DNA from: Clostridiaceae bacterium
GTDB lineage: Bacteria; Bacillota; Clostridia; Oscillospirales; Acutalibacteraceae
Reading direction: 5' to 3'
Assembly (NCBI GenBank): GCA_016297645.1
Contig: JAEDGF010000046.1
Span: 1 to 14,222 of the forward strand
DNA: 14,222 nucleotides
Shown here one piece after another: positions 7,198-13,356 of the stretch. Each line of letters begins with the position of its first letter. The stretch's first letter is position 1. Made by a program: the position numbers and the translations under genes. The notes beneath the pieces are model-generated. The model did not search any database and had not been told where the DNA came from. It was given only the letters and a program-made list of their open reading frames with translations.

Positions 7198-8013
7198 TCA
7201 CAAAACAAATGAACCGCTGTCGCTGCCGTCGACGGCGAACGAGAAAAGCGTACCCTTATCGACCGCCGCGAAATAACCGGTTTTGTTGTATTCGTCGGTG
7301 TACTTGCTGTCGATCGTATCGAGAATTTCTTTCAATTGGAGCATTGCGGCGACCTCATGCTTGCAGTTGCAGCTGCAATAGCACGAGCATACAAGCCCGC
7401 TTATCTCGCCGTTTTTGTACGAAAACTCGACCTCGTAATTCTCGCCGCCCGTGACGATGGCGTAGCCCTTAGTGCCGTCAAGGCAGATATACCTGACCTT
7501 GTTTTCGAGATAGTATCTGTTGCCGCGCTCCGCAATGGCTGCGTTGACATTGATACCGCTGAGATCATTCAGACCGAACGAGGTATCGTCCGTGCCGCAG
7601 ACATACTCATCGTCGTTTCGAGGAGGCGAAATGAACCATGATGCCGCCTTTGCCGCCGGCAAAGCCGCACGGTCAAAGGTCACGAAGTGGCTGCCCGCCG
7701 CGAAGAAACGACCGTGTACCGTTCTGTCGACCACGGCAATGACGCGCTTATAATCGGATAATCTTATTTTAAAATTGTAGTTTACATCGGTGACAGTGCC
7801 GGGCTGACCTTCCAGCTTTCCGTCCACATAGACCATATCGCCGCGCTTCAAATCAAACATATCGTTGTAGTAAGCAAGCGACATTCCGCGTCCGGCAAAG
7901 CTGACCTGAACGACGGAGCGGCGCGCCTCCGGCTGCACCTGCGGTTCGACATATGTATCTTCTCTGGTTTTCCATGAGGAGTGTTCCGTCCCGAAGCCTA
8001 TCTTAAATGACAT
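7198..8013 (-). CDS. SWIM-type zinc-finger protein
   Basis: The protein has 271 residues from ATG 8013. An upstream in-frame GTG at 8022 falls inside the ribosome-site-like AGGGTGAG and is less likely. Near residues 57-96 (KRGDMVYVDGKL..GQPGTVTDVNYN) there is a KOW/SH3-like beta stretch. Residues 209-219 carry a cysteine cluster, C-S-C-Y-C-S-C-N-C-K-H, fitting the SWIM pattern CxC...CxH with a shortened middle, followed by the usual hydrophobic helix (EVAAMLQLKEIL). SWIM domains bind zinc and mediate DNA or protein contacts, often beside SNF2 helicases, but no helicase is present here. The cellular role is unknown. The gene stands alone between a convergent terminator and its own candidate promoter. 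Confidence 0.75.
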   Translation of the reverse strand: MSFKIGFGTEHSSWKTREDTYVEPQVQPEARRSVVQVSFAGRGMSLAYYNDMFDLKRGDMVYVDGKLEGQPGTVTDVNYNFKIRLSDYKRVIAVVDRTVHGRFFAAGSHFVTFDRAALPAAKAASWFISPPRNDDEYVCGTDDTSFGLNDLSGINVNAAIAERGNRYYLENKVRYICLDGTKGYAIVTGGENYEVEFSYKNGEISGLVCSCYCSCNCKHEVAAMLQLKEILDTIDSKYTDEYNKTGYFAAVDKGTLFSFAVDGSDSGSFVL

Positions 8014-8052
8014 ATTACTCACCCTTTTTATATTATTTCGGCATTTTCTTTT

Positions 8053-8081
8053 TTGTTACGGTGTTATGATAACATCTTCAA
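8053..8081 (-). promoter_or_regulatory. Candidate promoter of the SWIM gene with a palindrome in its spacer
   Basis: On the minus strand TTGAAG (8081-8076), 17 bases, TAACAA (8058-8053). The spacer contains the perfect palindrome TGTTAT-G-ATAACA (8062-8074), placed where a repressor would block RNA polymerase. Transcription would begin about 33 bases before the ATG. The -10 box is weak, so the promoter call is tentative. The palindrome itself is plain. Confidence 0.4.
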
Positions 8082-8128
8082 TGTCCGATTTTTCGTACTT
8101 TGCTCCGCGAGTTTGCTTATTTTTTCGA

Positions 8129-8267
8129 CTGTTTTTTCTTTATTCGGGCATTCGAGTGTATGCTGTTTGATTTTCCCGCTGTTTTTTCTGTCCGAGCAAA
8201 TACTATTTGGTTTTTAGGCTGTCTTTTGTTTGTTCGAGAATTCGAACACAACTGTTTGATTTTTCGG
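8129..8267. repeat. Three degenerate tandem repeats of 40-50 bases
   Basis: Units 8129-8178 (50 bases), 8179-8218 (40) and 8219-8267 (49) all begin CTGT(T/C)TTTT and end near GTTTGATTTTCCCG or similar. Units one and three match at most positions (shared TTCG.G.ATTCGA and CTGTTTGATTTT). Unit two has lost about ten bases. A poorer copy may precede them from 8083. They are non-coding, T-rich on this strand, and lie between the SWIM gene and the CIRCE. Confidence 0.65.
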
Positions 8268-8307
8268 CGAGAAACCGTGTGTGTCCTCCGAGAAAGCTAT
8301 TTTTTTC

Positions 8308-8334
8308 TTAGCACTCTCCCGTGTCGAGTGCTAA
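8308..8334 (+). promoter_or_regulatory. CIRCE operator (HrcA binding site)
   Basis: TTAGCACTC, nine bases, GAGTGCTAA: an exact match to the CIRCE consensus bound by the heat-shock repressor HrcA. It lies about 30 bases before the -35 box of the best promoter and 177 bases before hsp20. A weaker promoter with TAATAT (8332-8337) overlapping its right arm is also possible and would put the operator in the spacer. Confidence 0.97.
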
Positions 8335-8356
8335 TATTTACAATTTGTTCATACAA

Positions 8357-8396
8357 TTGCAATGCGATTGCAACAACACGGTAGTATCTTTATACT
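8357..8396 (+). promoter_or_regulatory. Promoter of hsp20-clpB with overlapping dyad
   Basis: TTGCAA (8368-8373), 17 bases, TATACT (8391-8396) form a good sigma-A-type promoter with a start near 8403. The dyad TTGCAAT-GCG-ATTGCAA (8357-8373) covers the -35 box. Its arms can also be read as direct repeats of ATTGCAA spaced 11 bases. It is not CIRCE and does not match the CtsR heptamer repeat (GGTCAAA-type), so a second, unidentified regulator is possible. Confidence 0.7.
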
Positions 8397-8397
8397 T

Positions 8398-8510
8398 GCA
8401 AACAGAAAAGAAGGTTTGCGAAAGAAGTTTTCAAAACTTGCGTCGCCGTGTGAATAACGAGCACGGCAACGGACAAAAATTAAAATATATCAAAAACGGA
8501 GGTAATCGTT
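8398..8510 (+). promoter_or_regulatory. Hairpin-rich leader and ribosome site of hsp20
   Basis: Three stems can form in the leader: GCAAAC (8398-8403) / GTTTGC (8414-8419), AAGTTTT-C-AAAACTT (8425-8439), and GCCGTG (8445-8450) / CACGGC (8462-8467). The ribosome site GGAGGT (8498-8503) is seven bases from the ATG and looks unpaired in these local stems. The palindrome at 8425-8439 could equally be a DNA operator. Confidence 0.45.
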
Positions 8511-8969
8511 ATGTTTGAAATTTTACCCATGAACCACAACAAGAATCACTACAACTCTTATAACCCCTTCTCGTCCGAGGACGATTTCGACAAGAGCCTG
8601 TTCGGCGCACTCAGCCCGTTCTTCGGCTCTTCCGCAACGGAGCTTTTCAGCACCGATATCCGTAAGGACGGCGACAACTTCATAATGGAAACCGACCTTC
8701 CCGGATTCAGCAAGGACGATATTTCGATCGACATCGACGGCGACTATCTTACCGTCAAGGCTGTCCGTCATTCGCTCCACGAGGACAAGGAACAGAAGAA
8801 GAACTTCGTCCGCTGCGAGCGTTCCTACGGTGCATACCAGCGTTCGTTCGACATCTCGGGAATCGATTCCGAGAATATTTCAGCAAAGTTTGACAACGGC
8901 GTTCTTACCCTGACGCTGCCGTCAAAGAAACCGCTCGCTCCGTCAACGAGAAAGTTGACGATCGAATAA
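8511..8969 (+). CDS. hsp20: Small heat-shock protein (Hsp20/alpha-crystallin)
   Basis: The 152-residue cytoplasmic chaperone binds unfolding proteins without ATP and holds them for refolding machines such as ClpB, encoded next. A short variable Asn/Phe-rich N-terminal arm (about 1-45) is followed by the alpha-crystallin domain (about 46-142). That domain includes METDLPGFSKDDISIDIDGDYLTV, the YGAYQRSFDI strand and the signature DNGVLTLTLPSKK. The C-terminus RKLTIE supplies the hydrophobic (I/L/V)-x-I motif used in oligomer assembly. Length and all conserved features are typical of the family. The start ATG follows GGAGGT with ideal spacing. Upstream CIRCE and promoter indicate heat-inducible HrcA control. 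A terminator-like hairpin follows the gene before clpB. Confidence 0.96.
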   Translation: MFEILPMNHNKNHYNSYNPFSSEDDFDKSLFGALSPFFGSSATELFSTDIRKDGDNFIMETDLPGFSKDDISIDIDGDYLTVKAVRHSLHEDKEQKKNFVRCERSYGAYQRSFDISGIDSENISAKFDNGVLTLTLPSKKPLAPSTRKLTIE

Positions 8970-8981
8970 ACCGGTAAGGAG

Positions 8982-9010
8982 TGCGGCGAAGCCCGATTCG
9001 CCGAGCCGCA
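8982..9010 (+). other. Hairpin after hsp20
   Basis: GGCGAA (8985-8990) pairs with TTCGCC (8997-9002) around a six-base loop. An alternative outer pairing is TGCGGC (8982-8987) with GCCGCA (9005-9010). There is no T-run, so it is more likely an mRNA end-protecting or processing hairpin than a terminator. Confidence 0.45.
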
Positions 9011-9028
9011 TTTCATCTCCGGATGTGT

Positions 9029-9075
9029 TGCCCGCGACTGCCGAGATTATCAAAGCGTAGCCACGGGCATTTTTT
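9029..9075 (+). terminator. Terminator/attenuator between hsp20 and clpB
   Basis: TGCCCG (9029-9034) pairs with CGGGCA (9064-9069), directly followed by six T (9070-9075). The loop is 29 bases. It lies only 21 bases before the clpB start. No separate promoter for clpB was recognised, so read-through of a partial terminator would set the hsp20:clpB ratio. Confidence 0.6.
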
Positions 9076-9096
9076 CGGAAGTAGGTGAACATATTT

Positions 9097-11697
9097 ATGA
9101 ATACTCAAAACTACACACAAAAGAGCATAGATGCGATTAACTCCGCACAGAATATTGCAAGAAACAATAACAACCAGCAGCTCACTCAGGAGCATATGGC
9201 GCTGGCTTTACTTGAACAGGATTCCGGTCTTATTTCGACCGTTATAAATAAAACGGGCGCGAAAGCCGTAACTCTTACGGGGATGTTCAGAAACGCCGTA
9301 AATTCTCTGCCCGCCGTTCAGGGCGACGCGGAAAGCCTTTATATGTCGGAGGAGCTTGCCAACGCAATGGCTTACGCCGAGAAGGCAGCCGCCGACATGA
9401 AGGACCAGTATATTTCCGTTGAGCATATCATGCTCGGCATAATCAAAAAACCGTCGAAAACCGTAAAGCAGATCCTTTCGGCAGCGGGCGTGGACGAAAA
9501 GAGCTTCCGCGAGGCGCTTAAAAGCATAAGGGGCGCTTCGACCGTCAATTCCGACGACCCCGAAGCCACTTATGATGTACTGAAAAAATACGGCAGAGAT
9601 CTTACCGAAATGGCGCGTATGCGTAAGCTCGACCCCGTAATAGGCAGGGACGACGAGATAAGAAGCGTCATTCAGATACTGTCGCGTAAAACGAAGAACA
9701 ACCCCTGTCTTATCGGCGAACCCGGCGTAGGCAAGACCGCCGTTGCGGAGGGACTCGCGCTGAGAATCGTCAAGGGCGATGTACCCGACAATCTGAAAGA
9801 CAAGACCGTTTTCTCGCTCGATATGGGTTCGCTTGTTGCGGGCGCAAAATACAGGGGCGAATTCGAGGAGCGTCTTAAAGCCGTCTTGGGCGAGGTTCAG
9901 AAGTCCGAGGGCGAGATAATTCTGTTCATAGATGAACTCCATCTTATAGTCGGCGCAGGCAAAACGGACGGCGCAATGGACGCAGGCAACATTCTTAAAC
10001 CCATGCTTGCAAGGGGTGAGCTGCACTGTATAGGTGCAACGACCCTCAACGAGTACCGTCAGTACATTGAAAAAGACGCAGCGCTTGCAAGGCGTTTTCA
10101 GTCCGTCATGATAGACGAGCCGAGCGTCGCGGACACCATAACCATTCTGAGAGGCTTGAAGGAGCGTTACGAGGTATACCACGGCGTAAAGATTCAGGAC
10201 AGCGCTTTTATCGCGGCTGCCACACTTTCGCACAGATATATAACCGACCGTTTTCTCCCCGATAAGGCAATAGACCTCGTCGATGAAGCGTGCGCGCTTA
10301 TTAAGACCGAGATGAACTCCCAGCCCACCGAGCTTGATGAAAAGGCGCATAAAATCATGCAGCTTGAAATCGAGGAGCAGGCGCTCAGCAAGGAAACCGA
10401 CCGCCTGAGCCTTGAACACCTCGACGAGATAAGAGCCGAGCTTACAAAGCTCAGAAGCGAATACGCCGAGATGAAAGCCGTATGGGAAAAGGAAAAAGAG
10501 AGCATAGGAAAAACCGGCAAGCTCAGAGAGGAGCTTGACCGCCTCACCGCAGAAATGGAAAAGGCCGAAAGCGTCTACGACCTGCAAAGGGCTGCCGAAC
10601 TCAAATACGGCAAGATTCCCGAGGTAAGGCGTCAGCTTGCCGAAGCCGAAGCAAACGAAAACGGCGGCGGCAACAGATTTTTGAGAAGCTGCGTGACCGA
10701 GGAGGAAATCGCCCGTATCGTATCGAGAAGGACGGGTATCCCCGTGTCGAAGCTCGCCGAGAGCGAGAGAAGCAAGCTGCTCGGCTTGGGTGATATTCTT
10801 CATAAGCGTGTTATCGGTCAGGACGAAGCCGTCAAAAAAGTATGCGACGCTATCCTGCGTTCGCGTGCCGGTATAGCCGACCCCGACCGTCCGATAGGCT
10901 CGTTCCTTTTCATGGGTCCCACCGGCGTCGGCAAGACGGAGCTTGCAAAGGCACTTGCCGAAGCGCTGTTTGACAACGAACGCGCAATGGTGAGAATTGA
11001 TATGAGCGAGTATATGGAAAAGTATTCGGTTTCCCGTCTTATCGGCGCACCGCCCGGATATGTCGGTTATGACGAGGGCGGACAGCTTACCGAAGCGGTA
11101 CGCAGAAAACCCTACTCGGTCGTGCTGTTCGACGAGATAGAAAAGGCTCACCCCGATGTCTTTAACATTCTGCTGCAAGTTCTTGACGACGGCAGAATCA
11201 CCGACTCTCAGGGCAGAACGGTAGATTTTAAAAATACCATTATAATTTTAACCTCCAATTTAGGTAGCGACTATATACTTGAAGGCATAAAGGACGACGG
11301 CTCGATAAGCGAGGACGCTCTCGAAAAGGTCAAAGAGGTTCTCCGCCGTTCTTTCAGACCCGAGTTTCTCAACAGGCTCGACGAAACAGTCATCTTCAAG
11401 CCGCTCACTCGCGAAAATGTCAACGGCATAACAAAGCTCGTAATTGCGGACATCAACAGACGCCTGAACGAACATCGTCTTGCTCTTACGGTAAGCGACG
11501 ACGCGATAGCATACTTCGCGGACAGAGGCTTCGACCCGATGTACGGCGCAAGACCGCTTAAAAGGTTCATCCAGAATACGCTTGAAACCGCTGCGGCAAA
11601 GCTCATCATCGCAAGAAACCCCGTACCGGGTTCAACGGTGGAGGTCACCGTGGACAACGGCGAGCTGCATTACGACATAGTCGAACCTGCGGAATAA
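9097..11697 (+). CDS. clpB: ATP-dependent disaggregase ClpB
   Basis: The 866-residue Hsp100 chaperone pulls proteins out of aggregates together with DnaK and small heat-shock proteins, in the cytoplasm. Domains in order: Clp N-domain (about 1-145; NYTQKSIDAI), first AAA module with Walker A GEPGVGKT (207-214) and Walker B FIDE (277-280), coiled-coil middle domain (about 405-530, Glu/Lys/Leu-rich), which distinguishes ClpB from ClpA/ClpC, then the second AAA module with GPTGVGKT (607-614), LFDE (677-680) and the pore loop GYVGYDEGG, and the C-terminal D2 small domain. Length is normal. ATG 9097 is preferred over the in-frame GTG 9085 because AGGTGA (9083-9088) then serves as its ribosome site at good spacing and the protein starts MNTQNYTQKS as in relatives. 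It is downstream of hsp20 under the CIRCE. Confidence 0.97.
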   Translation: MNTQNYTQKSIDAINSAQNIARNNNNQQLTQEHMALALLEQDSGLISTVINKTGAKAVTLTGMFRNAVNSLPAVQGDAESLYMSEELANAMAYAEKAAADMKDQYISVEHIMLGIIKKPSKTVKQILSAAGVDEKSFREALKSIRGASTVNSDDPEATYDVLKKYGRDLTEMARMRKLDPVIGRDDEIRSVIQILSRKTKNNPCLIGEPGVGKTAVAEGLALRIVKGDVPDNLKDKTVFSLDMGSLVAGAKYRGEFEERLKAVLGEVQKSEGEIILFIDELHLIVGAGKTDGAMDAGNILKPMLARGELHCIGATTLNEYRQYIEKDAALARRFQSVMIDEPSVADTITILRGLKERYEVYHGVKIQDSAFIAAATLSHRYITDRFLPDKAIDLVDEACALIKTEMNSQPTELDEKAHKIMQLEIEEQALSKETDRLSLEHLDEIRAELTKLRSEYAEMKAVWEKEKESIGKTGKLREELDRLTAEMEKAESVYDLQRAAELKYGKIPEVRRQLAEAEANENGGGNRFLRSCVTEEEIARIVSRRTGIPVSKLAESERSKLLGLGDILHKRVIGQDEAVKKVCDAILRSRAGIADPDRPIGSFLFMGPTGVGKTELAKALAEALFDNERAMVRIDMSEYMEKYSVSRLIGAPPGYVGYDEGGQLTEAVRRKPYSVVLFDEIEKAHPDVFNILLQVLDDGRITDSQGRTVDFKNTIIILTSNLGSDYILEGIKDDGSISEDALEKVKEVLRRSFRPEFLNRLDETVIFKPLTRENVNGITKLVIADINRRLNEHRLALTVSDDAIAYFADRGFDPMYGARPLKRFIQNTLETAAAKLIIARNPVPGSTVEVTVDNGELHYDIVEPAE

Positions 11698-11785
11698 AAA
11701 AACAGAGCGCGGACGGCGCACGACGAAAACGCACGGCGCTGTTCACACTCGGCAAAACTTAAAAAAGAGAACAGGGAAAACGATT

Positions 11786-11832
11786 TCAGCTGCGGACAGG
11801 GAGTGACAGGATCTTCCGCAGCTGATTTTTTT
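11786..11832 (+). terminator. Strong terminator of clpB
   Basis: The 11-base perfect stem TCAGCTGCGGA (11786-11796) / TCCGCAGCTGA (11815-11825), loop of 18 bases, is followed by seven T (11826-11832). A weaker GCGC/GCGC hairpin with ACAG/TGT flanks lies just behind the clpB stop (about 11702-11744). Confidence 0.9.
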
Positions 11833-11881
11833 ATTTATACAGTTATAATCATCGTCATGCAACGGTTTTCATAAATAATTC

Positions 11882-11899
11882 TGTTCCCATACGGGAACA
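11882..11899. repeat. Inverted repeat near the 3' end of the flavin-reductase gene
   Basis: TGTTCCC (11882-11888), loop ATAC, GGGAACA (11893-11899). A second small hairpin GGAAT/ATTCC follows at about 11905-11919. Neither has a clear T-run on the minus strand, so a terminator role for the gene ending at 11949 is uncertain. The core resembles the hairpin at 135-150. Confidence 0.4.
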
Positions 11900-11948
11900 C
11901 TTTTGGAATTTTTTATTCCCGTGCACGGCTTAACGCAGCAGCTCGATG

Positions 11949-12470
11949 TCAGTTTTTCTCACCGTCTGCTTTTTGAAGCACCGCTTCAACCTCGCCTATA
12001 TACATTCTGTGGTAGTCCTTCGCCGGATAATTCGCCGTGTCGAAGCCGTGTTCGATGAACCACTCGGGCGTGATATCCGCCGAAGCTATCTTACGGCAGA
12101 TGAACACCTTCTGCGCTTCACCCGTGTACGGCACGCCGTCACAAAACTCTGCCGTAAAACCTGAACGGGCGTATTTGTCGGTATCGCGTCCGCTCGTCGA
12201 ACCGAACACTGCCATTTTCTTATGGAAGCCCTCGGGCATAAGGCTGAGGGAAAAGCGGTCGTTTTTCTCCGTAAATTCAAAGGTATATCTCTGCGGACGG
12301 ACAAAAACGAACACACACGGAACGCTCCAAAGAACGCCCGCCGCGCCCCAGCTTACGGTCATGGAATTGAATTTTTCCGCCGTCCCGGCGCTGAGAATTC
12401 CCCAGTTTTCGCCTATATCCCTGAAAGGCGCGAGGGATGCTTCGAGAATATCTTTTTTTATAAAAGGCAT
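11949..12470 (-). CDS. Flavin-reductase-like (FMN-binding split-barrel) protein
   Basis: The 173-residue protein belongs by appearance to the flavin reductase/split-barrel family. Features are the opening PFIKKDI, GTAEKFNSMTVSWGAAGVLWSVPCVFVFVRPQRYTFEF (the FMN-binding strand-loop region, written here only in part: NSMTVSWG, VRPQRYT) and a later IGEVEAV strand. Such proteins bind FMN and either reduce it with NAD(P)H or act as small flavoproteins. The substrate is unknown. ATG 12470 is chosen because AGGAG (12483-12479) lies eight bases upstream; the frame is open to an ATG at 12488 that overlaps that site. It is monocistronic with its own promoter. The downstream lysis-like cassette is on the same strand but separated by a terminator. 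Confidence 0.83.
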   Translation of the reverse strand: MPFIKKDILEASLAPFRDIGENWGILSAGTAEKFNSMTVSWGAAGVLWSVPCVFVFVRPQRYTFEFTEKNDRFSLSLMPEGFHKKMAVFGSTSGRDTDKYARSGFTAEFCDGVPYTGEAQKVFICRKIASADITPEWFIEHGFDTANYPAKDYHRMYIGEVEAVLQKADGEKN

Positions 12471-12505
12471 AAAATGCACTCCTTTCATTTTTCGGAATCT
12501 CTACT

Positions 12506-12537
12506 ATTATATTAACTCACGGCGCAAAAAATATCAA
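12506..12537 (-). promoter_or_regulatory. Promoter of the flavin-reductase-like gene
   Basis: On the minus strand TTGATA (12537-12532) and TAATAT (12513-12508) are 18 bases apart. An exact TATAAT (12511-12506) overlaps but would be 20 bases away. The predicted leader is about 30 bases and contains the AGGAG ribosome site. Confidence 0.55.
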
Positions 12538-12557
12538 TTTCAATTTGTGTAAACAGT

Positions 12558-12617
12558 AAAAAACTGCCTGAGCCGCCCTGAGTTTCCGCAAACGGCTTCG
12601 GCAGTTTTCTCTTTTTT
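12558..12617. terminator. Bidirectional terminator after the amidase-holin cassette
   Basis: An imperfect long stem, A-run plus ACTGCC..AGCCG (12558-12575) with CGGCT..GGCAGTTTT (12593-12608). On the minus strand it ends in six T; on the plus strand it is followed by TTTTCTCTTTTTT. It lies about 120 bases behind the last gene of the cassette. The gap 12618-12736 holds only a GGCGGAC/GTCCGCC inverted repeat (12661-12667, 12695-12701). Confidence 0.75.
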
Positions 12618-12736
12618 ATGTTGGTCGGTGTACCGTCCTTTTTCGGGCAAAGACAGCAGCGGCGGACAGCTTTTCGGGACTTTTTCCGTTTTCCGTCCGC
12701 CGTACTCTACGCCGCCGCGCCACACAGCTTAACGAT

Positions 12737-12985
12737 TCAGTGCAGCCCGAGATAACCGGCTATCGCCGTCATGATAAGAGTACAAACCGCTTGAAGCGCC
12801 ATTGTGACCGCAGTGGTGTTAAAGCGGCTCTTTTTATCGAGTGACGATTTTATGTACTCCAAATCCTGCTTTATCAGCGCAAAGCTGACATCGCTCTCGT
12901 TTATCTGCTTCTCGTGACGCTCCACCTGTTTTTTCAGCTCGCGAAGTGCATCGCACATCGGTTCTTTTTGACACTCTCCGTTCAT
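12737..12985 (-). CDS. XhlA-like small coiled-coil membrane protein (phage lysis type)
   Basis: The 82-residue protein has a charged amphipathic part with heptad-like spacing (about 10-50, LRELKKQVERHEKQI) followed by a single hydrophobic segment at about 58-80 (VTMALQAVCTLIMTAIAGYLG). This is the layout of XhlA-type proteins found beside holins and endolysins in phages and PBSX-like elements, where they assist holin function at the membrane. Two cysteines (C5, C11) lie in the N-terminus. AGGAGGT precedes the ATG closely. It is last in a three-gene unit, 17 bases behind the holin stop. The family assignment rests on architecture and context, not on a diagnostic motif. Confidence 0.65.
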   Translation of the reverse strand: MNGECQKEPMCDALRELKKQVERHEKQINESDVSFALIKQDLEYIKSSLDKKSRFNTTAVTMALQAVCTLIMTAIAGYLGLH

Positions 12986-13002
12986 TTATACCTCCTGAGC
13001 CG

Positions 13003-13356
13003 TTACAGCTTTTTCTTTTCCGTGGGGTTGTTCACTATGCCGAAGGCGGTGAGAACGCCGCCGATGATCGTAATGATCATATCCCATGTTTCACTGTCAA
13101 GACCGAGCTTTGCAAAAACGCCCGTGTGCTGCAAGATGATACCGAGAAGTCCCAGCACGGACACCCACATCGCCCACGATTTCATTCTGCACTGACGGCA
13201 GGTGCAGGCGGCTGCCGCCTCATCGGAATGCTCCGTGCCGCCGGAATGCTCCGCATTGTCGGAAACAGTGCCGACGGTTTCTGTCGGCTCTTCCGTTGTT
13301 ACGGTTTTTTCGGCGATTTCATCCTTTTCGGTGTTTTCAAGTTTGTTTTCTGACAT
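13003..13356 (-). CDS. Phage-type holin with acidic, Cys-containing N-terminal extension
   Basis: The protein has 117 residues. The C-terminal 60 match small phage holins: two hydrophobic segments (about 61-78 and 92-108) separated by a short polar loop, ending GIVNNPTEKKK. The NNPT motif plus basic tail is characteristic of one small-holin group. Holins form membrane holes or patches that release an endolysin to the wall. Unusually, the first 57 residues are acidic and rich in Glu, Thr and Ser (TEEPTETVGTVSD) and end in CTCRQC (C51, C53, C56), a possible metal or disulfide site. The start ATG shares one base with the amidase stop (TAATG), with GGAGG inside the amidase end, so translation is coupled. 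Confidence 0.75.
   Translation of the reverse strand: MSENKLENTEKDEIAEKTVTTEEPTETVGTVSDNAEHSGGTEHSDEAAAACTCRQCRMKSWAMWVSVLGLLGIILQHTGVFAKLGLDSETWDMIITIIGGVLTAFGIVNNPTEKKKL

Noticed and set aside
8129..8267. Repeat region considered as a CRISPR array
   Set aside because: The units are contiguous and degenerate, with no constant repeat/variable spacer alternation, and no cas gene is present.
9208..11178. Long minus-strand open frame (656 residues) antisense to clpB
   Set aside because: It is a shadow of the third-position bias of clpB: Cys/Phe/Tyr-rich, without domains, start context or homologous feel.
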